64,000 nucleotides of DNA from Isoperla grammatica (Eukaryota > Arthropoda > Insecta > Plecoptera > Perlodidae): positions 34,625,488 to 34,689,487 of the forward strand of contig OX246741.1 of NCBI GenBank assembly GCA_945910005.1, given 5' to 3'. How positions within the stretch are numbered: position 1 is the first letter of the stretch; the number at the start of each line of letters is the position of its first letter. The position numbers were made by a program, and so were the translations under genes. The notes under the pieces are model-generated. The model searched no databases, was not told the DNA's origin, and saw only the letters and a list, made by a program, of their open reading frames with translations. Of this stretch, positions 60,690 to 64,000 are shown piece after piece.

Positions 60690-60855
60690 CATTACACGAC
60701 TCAATACTTCGGTCAAACTTTGAATTCAAGAACAAAAGCGAATCAAAAACAGTTTGGTAAAAAACTGCAACAATACAGCTTCTATTAATTGATGCTTTTT
60801 GTCCTTGAATTCAATAAGTTTGACTAAAGTATTGAATTGAACCGTGTTATGTGCG
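60690..60855. mobile_element. Fold-back MITE
   Basis: acattacacgactcaatac...gtcaaacttt..gaattcaag pairs with cttgaattcaataagtttgac...gaaccgtgttatgtg; arms about 60 bp. Confidence 0.6.
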
Positions 60856-60969
60856 TCTCAAATCGTATTTTTTTGCTAGTCTGCTAGCGTATTAGACCAA
60901 CGCTACAATTAGTGACAATTAATTACAACAATTACTGATTGTTGTATTGGTCTGCGAGTCTATAGAGGA

Positions 60970-61110
60970 CTCAAAACTAACATAGATAGCACTGCTAAGC
61001 AACCTCCTTTCAGCGCCATTGATGAATAACAACAATAAAACAACAATGAAAATTGACAGCTAAACCACTCCTAATAGAAGTTTATTTTCTTGCCACCAGA
61101 ATGCATCTAG
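60970..61110 (+). repeat. Dispersed repeat shared with both duplicated copies
   Basis: agatagcactgctaagcaacctcctt, attgacagctaaac and gtttattttcttgccaccagaatgc match 38245-38475 and 54630-54860 in order, with internal deletions. An inverted fragment lies at 4740-4826. Confidence 0.6.
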
Positions 61111-61185
61111 CCTATTTTGAGTGCTCTAATGCGTCAACGAGATTTGAGATACGCCTTTAATAATACCGGGCATGGGTAGATGGGA

Positions 61186-61486
61186 CAGGGCTGTAACTAG
61201 GTGTTGGTAACCCGGGTAAATACCAGGGTAAAAAATCGGGAGTATACATTTTGACTTGCTCACGAGTCCCCAGTAACAATTAATGTTATTAACAACATGC
61301 ATAAAACTCGTTAAAACACTCCAATCACACTATAAGAATCGAATCATTTTCCGAGGCTGAATGCCCCGGTCCCCGGACCCGCATTGGCTGGGGGGCCTCC
61401 CCCCCCCCCCCCCTCCCCCCCTAAACCCCCTATTGTACTTTGCCCAATCATATCCGGGTGATTTTTATACCCTAGTTACGGCCCTG
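61186..61486. mobile_element. hAT MITE, 301 bp
   Basis: Ends CAGGGCTGTAACTAGG and, inverted, CAGGGCCGTAACTAGG (15 of 16). Flanking gatggga occurs at 61179-61185 and 61487-61493, a 7-bp match to an expected 8-bp hAT duplication. It contains a C-rich tract around 61390-61420. Confidence 0.8.
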
Positions 61487-62258
61487 GATGGGAAGAAATG
61501 TCCGAGGACTGTTTCAAGTTACAACATTATGACTACTGAGAAGAAAAACGTCTGTGAAAATTACAGTAAGGTTTGTGGCGGTCGGAATCCGTCGACTTTC
61601 CGGATTAAAATCGCATGTGAAACCTACAAATATTGTTATAAAATGTGTGAAATGTATTTCAATGGGCCGTCAAAACATGGCCTCGTCAACGAACGCTGTA
61701 TAAGAATTCGTTTTTCTTTATACTGCTCACTCTTGGCATTTTGGTTTGGAAGATGTTCAGTTGAATCTCTTGCCATTCTCAAATTGTTAGAATTTGTTGT
61801 GACTATCGATTTTGGGCGAAAAATCAGTGTTAAAGTCTTTCATTCTAAAGATAAACGAACTCTACAACGACACAGCCGCACCTAAAGATGATCACCCCCC
61901 CCCCCCCCCCCCCCCCCCTCCATCAACAAGACTCACACGGCGATTTTCGTAATAACAATTAGAGGTTGGGTAACGGTTGCCCAACACGCCCCAACAGGGC
62001 CTCATCACTTGGCACGTGTCGTCAAGGAATTCTTGCTAGGCTACCGCGAACATAAAAACAAAGTGAGAACTGATAAACTTGGATGTTGTTTTTAACTGTG
62101 GAAACGCGAAATATCTGTTATCATCGTGGCTCACTTGTGTCTTCCAACATCGCGAAAACCACAAATGGAACACCGGTGATTGATTGATGAATGATTGACT
62201 ATTCAAATATGGTAATTTCGTTCCGTTTTAATAATAAAATTATGAATTCGAGCACTAA

Positions 62259-62454
62259 GGGCTGGTCCACACAGATTTTTAAGACATACGATTTAAGGTT
62301 TAACGCGTAGTCGTAAAGCTGGATCATAGGAAACACGTACTGGCGTTCACACAAAGTTTTAGTTTTAAGACGTTGTTTTCATTGTTGTTCTTAAAACAAC
62401 GTCTTAAATGAAAACCTTATGCATTATGTCTTCAAAATCTGTGTGGACCAGCTT
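62259..62454. mobile_element. Harbinger-like MITE, 196 bp
   Basis: GGGCTGGTCCACACAGATTT and, inverted, AAGCTGGTCCACACAGATTT with TAA at 62256-62258 and 62455-62457. An inner stem (aagacgttgtttt/aaaacaacgtctt) sits in the middle. Confidence 0.8.
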
Positions 62455-62512
62455 TAACCTACTGTGATCATTGTCACCCAACCATTTCTAAACAGCAAAC
62501 GTCATCTCTCCA

Positions 62513-62880
62513 GGGCCGTGTTTAGGCAGCAAGCCGCCCCTAGGCAAATACATTTTGCCGCCCCAACAATGAGAAACATCTACCGCCGGGAGGCCCCGCC
62601 CCGCGCAGCGGCCGCTGAGGCAAAATCGCGAAGCGAAAATTGTTTTAGGCTGCGGAAGCAAAGTGGCTGTTTTTGATCAAATATATACATGTAAAATATA
62701 CTGCAGAGTTAACAACGCTTTGCTTTCTATGCATTTTCTGGCAAAACATAAACAGTATATTTTTGAATTTGAGAGCTGTTTGTAGTGACAAAATGTATTG
62801 AAACTATATAGTCTTTAGTAGAATCTTTGGCGAATTGCCGCCCCTCTAAAACTTGCCGCCCTAGGCAGCTGCCCCTTCAG
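62513..62880 (+). mobile_element. Degraded hAT-like element fragment
   Basis: It begins cagggccgtgtttaggcag and has gccgcccctagg and, near the other end, gccgccctaggcagctgcccc, the style of hAT elements with CAGGGCCG ends. The expected inverted right end is missing, so it is truncated. Confidence 0.45.
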
Positions 62881-63119
62881 TGTGGATATACCCGATACCG
62901 TGTCATTACTTCACCACTGGGCTGCTACTGTTGGAGCGAGACGATCGCATGTTGTGACTTCCATTATAGGAACACAACAACCCACTCGGCTAGCAACAAT
63001 ATGTAACACATCATAGGCCTACTGAATAAGACTGACACGGGGGAACAAAAAAATATTATGTCATGAGATCTATGTTTCGTGGAGTTGTTATGGTAAACAG
63101 ATAACCCGCAGCCAATCGA

Positions 63120-63254
63120 GGCCAAACAGCTAAACACAGGGTCAGACGACGTAAAAATTACACATTTTTTAAATCATAAATAAGTGGGCCAAACAGCTAA
63201 ACACAGGGTCAGACGACGTAAAAATTACACATTTTTTAAATAATAAATAAGTGA
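63120..63254. repeat. 67-bp tandem duplication
   Basis: ggccaaacagctaaacacag...cacattttttaaat occurs at 63120 and 63187 with a single base difference (aaatcataa/aaataataa). Confidence 0.9.
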
Positions 63255-63825
63255 TTTGGTATTGGAGCATACAAACATTGATAATGAGACTTAACATGAG
63301 CACTGATCTCTGGATCCATGTCCTTGAAATACTAGTAAATATTATGCACAGCTATTGTGATTACTACTTTGTTTTAGGTTATAACTAGTTTTTAGATATT
63401 ATTGCTTCCTGATTGGATCAATAGAATATACTGATGTGTTATAACACATTGGATGGGGGGGGGGGGGAGCACAGCAATTAATTTTATTTGTCTATAATGG
63501 TGGCAAAATTTCGTATCATTTGTCAAAATATTTCATAATATTAAATAATTTTGAAGAACAGCAATATTGTAGAAGTACATTATGTGTATAATGCTTTACA
63601 ACTGTTAAAAATTGATATTTTAGTTAGATTTTTTAAAATTGCTTTAATAGAATAAAACAGAACAAAATAAAGAATAAATAAAAACAAAAGATATGTAACA
63701 CTAAATTGTGCTGGTGACAAAAAATAATTACAAATAACAATACTTTTTTATGATGACATTTGAGCTTCAAGTCTCAAATTTTTGTAACGATGCTAATTAA
63801 AGATAATATATGGTTGATAATGAAA

Positions 63826-63935
63826 ACACACACGACATATTATAACGTCCATTCTCAAGCCGAGATTCGAACCTGGAACGCAAGAAATGCAATTTTTTAC
63901 TATACGACATATACACTAATTAACTGCGATCAACT
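63826..63935 (-). mobile_element. Possible tRNA-derived SINE fragment
   Basis: The minus strand has CCAGGTTCGAATCTCGG, a good T-arm and box B, preceded by a degraded gcagttaattagtgtatatg D-arm-like stretch. It does not fold as an intact tRNA by eye. Confidence 0.35.
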
Positions 63936-64000
63936 TCGCTGGCAACAGCGGTAACAATACTTTATTAAGAACAGAGTGATATCATTATTTGGATTGAGAC

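Larger units (their letters stand above)
58961..64000. other. Upstream flank of ChaC, no gene supported
   Basis: It contains the elements listed separately (SINE 59400-59540, hairpin 59907-60003, fold-back 60690-60855, hAT MITE 61186-61486, Harbinger-like MITE 62259-62454, hAT-like fragment 62513-62880, tandem repeat 63120-63254, tRNA-like 63826-63935), plus poly-G/C tracts. The longest ORF (61361-61885, 174 codons) starts inside a MITE and matches nothing I know. Confidence 0.6.

Noticed and set aside
61361..61885. 174-codon plus-strand ORF with proline run
   Set aside because: Its first 40 codons lie in a hAT MITE and its C-rich tract; the rest has no recognised motif. A Cys-containing short secreted protein is not excluded but is unsupported.

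Overview
This is a 64-kb piece of an animal nuclear genome. It has split genes with GT-AG introns, very low coding density, many palindromic DNA transposons, tRNA-derived SINEs, two large satellite arrays, (TA)n and poly-G/C tracts, and one 200-base run of N (47171-47370). The abundance of short words such as taggccta, the hAT, Harbinger and pogo-like MITEs and the large difference between the two duplicated copies suggest a marine invertebrate, perhaps a deuterostome or lophotrochozoan. The phylum cannot be settled from this sequence.

The only protein-coding gene I can support is on the minus strand. It is a ChaC-family gamma-glutamylcyclotransferase (CHAC1/CHAC2-like, glutathione-degrading) of five coding exons: 46894-46718, 15993-15958 (a 36-bp micro-exon), 12019-11760, 9005-8843 and 7758-7633. 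All junctions are GT-AG, the reading frame stays open across every junction, and the product is about 253 residues with the GYGSL substrate loop and the catalytic glutamate. Exon 1 and its promoter occur a second time at 58615-58439.

Layout: 1-7.6 kb is the downstream flank, with MITEs, a SINE and a tandem pair of 0.75-kb inverted-terminus elements. 7.35-7.67 kb is a minisatellite made from the last codons and stop of the gene. 7.7-16 kb holds exons 5 to 2 and introns with a 95-98 bp minisatellite and a partial duplicate of the exon 3 acceptor. Intron 1 (15994-46717) contains a ~10.9-kb array of about 56 units of ~180 bp with internal (TA)n (21.1-32.2 kb), an 8.4-kb repeat-rich stretch (32.2-40.6 kb), and a 73-bp satellite of about 84 units (40.6-46.7 kb) that ends about 40 bp from the exon 1 donor. 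The N gap follows. 47.7-58.9 kb then repeats the order array remnant, repeat-rich stretch, short 73-bp satellite, exon 1, promoter. It is either a real tandem duplication or the second haplotype wrongly placed in tandem. 59-64 kb is upstream flank with MITEs and no supported gene.

Comparing the two copies gives direct evidence of transposition: a 615-bp hAT element (copy A only, with an intact empty site in copy B), a 1362-bp hAT element inside the satellite (copy B), a 448-bp Harbinger-like element (copy B, empty site in A) and a LINE-like 3' tail (copy B). I found no operon, CRISPR, phage or defence system.
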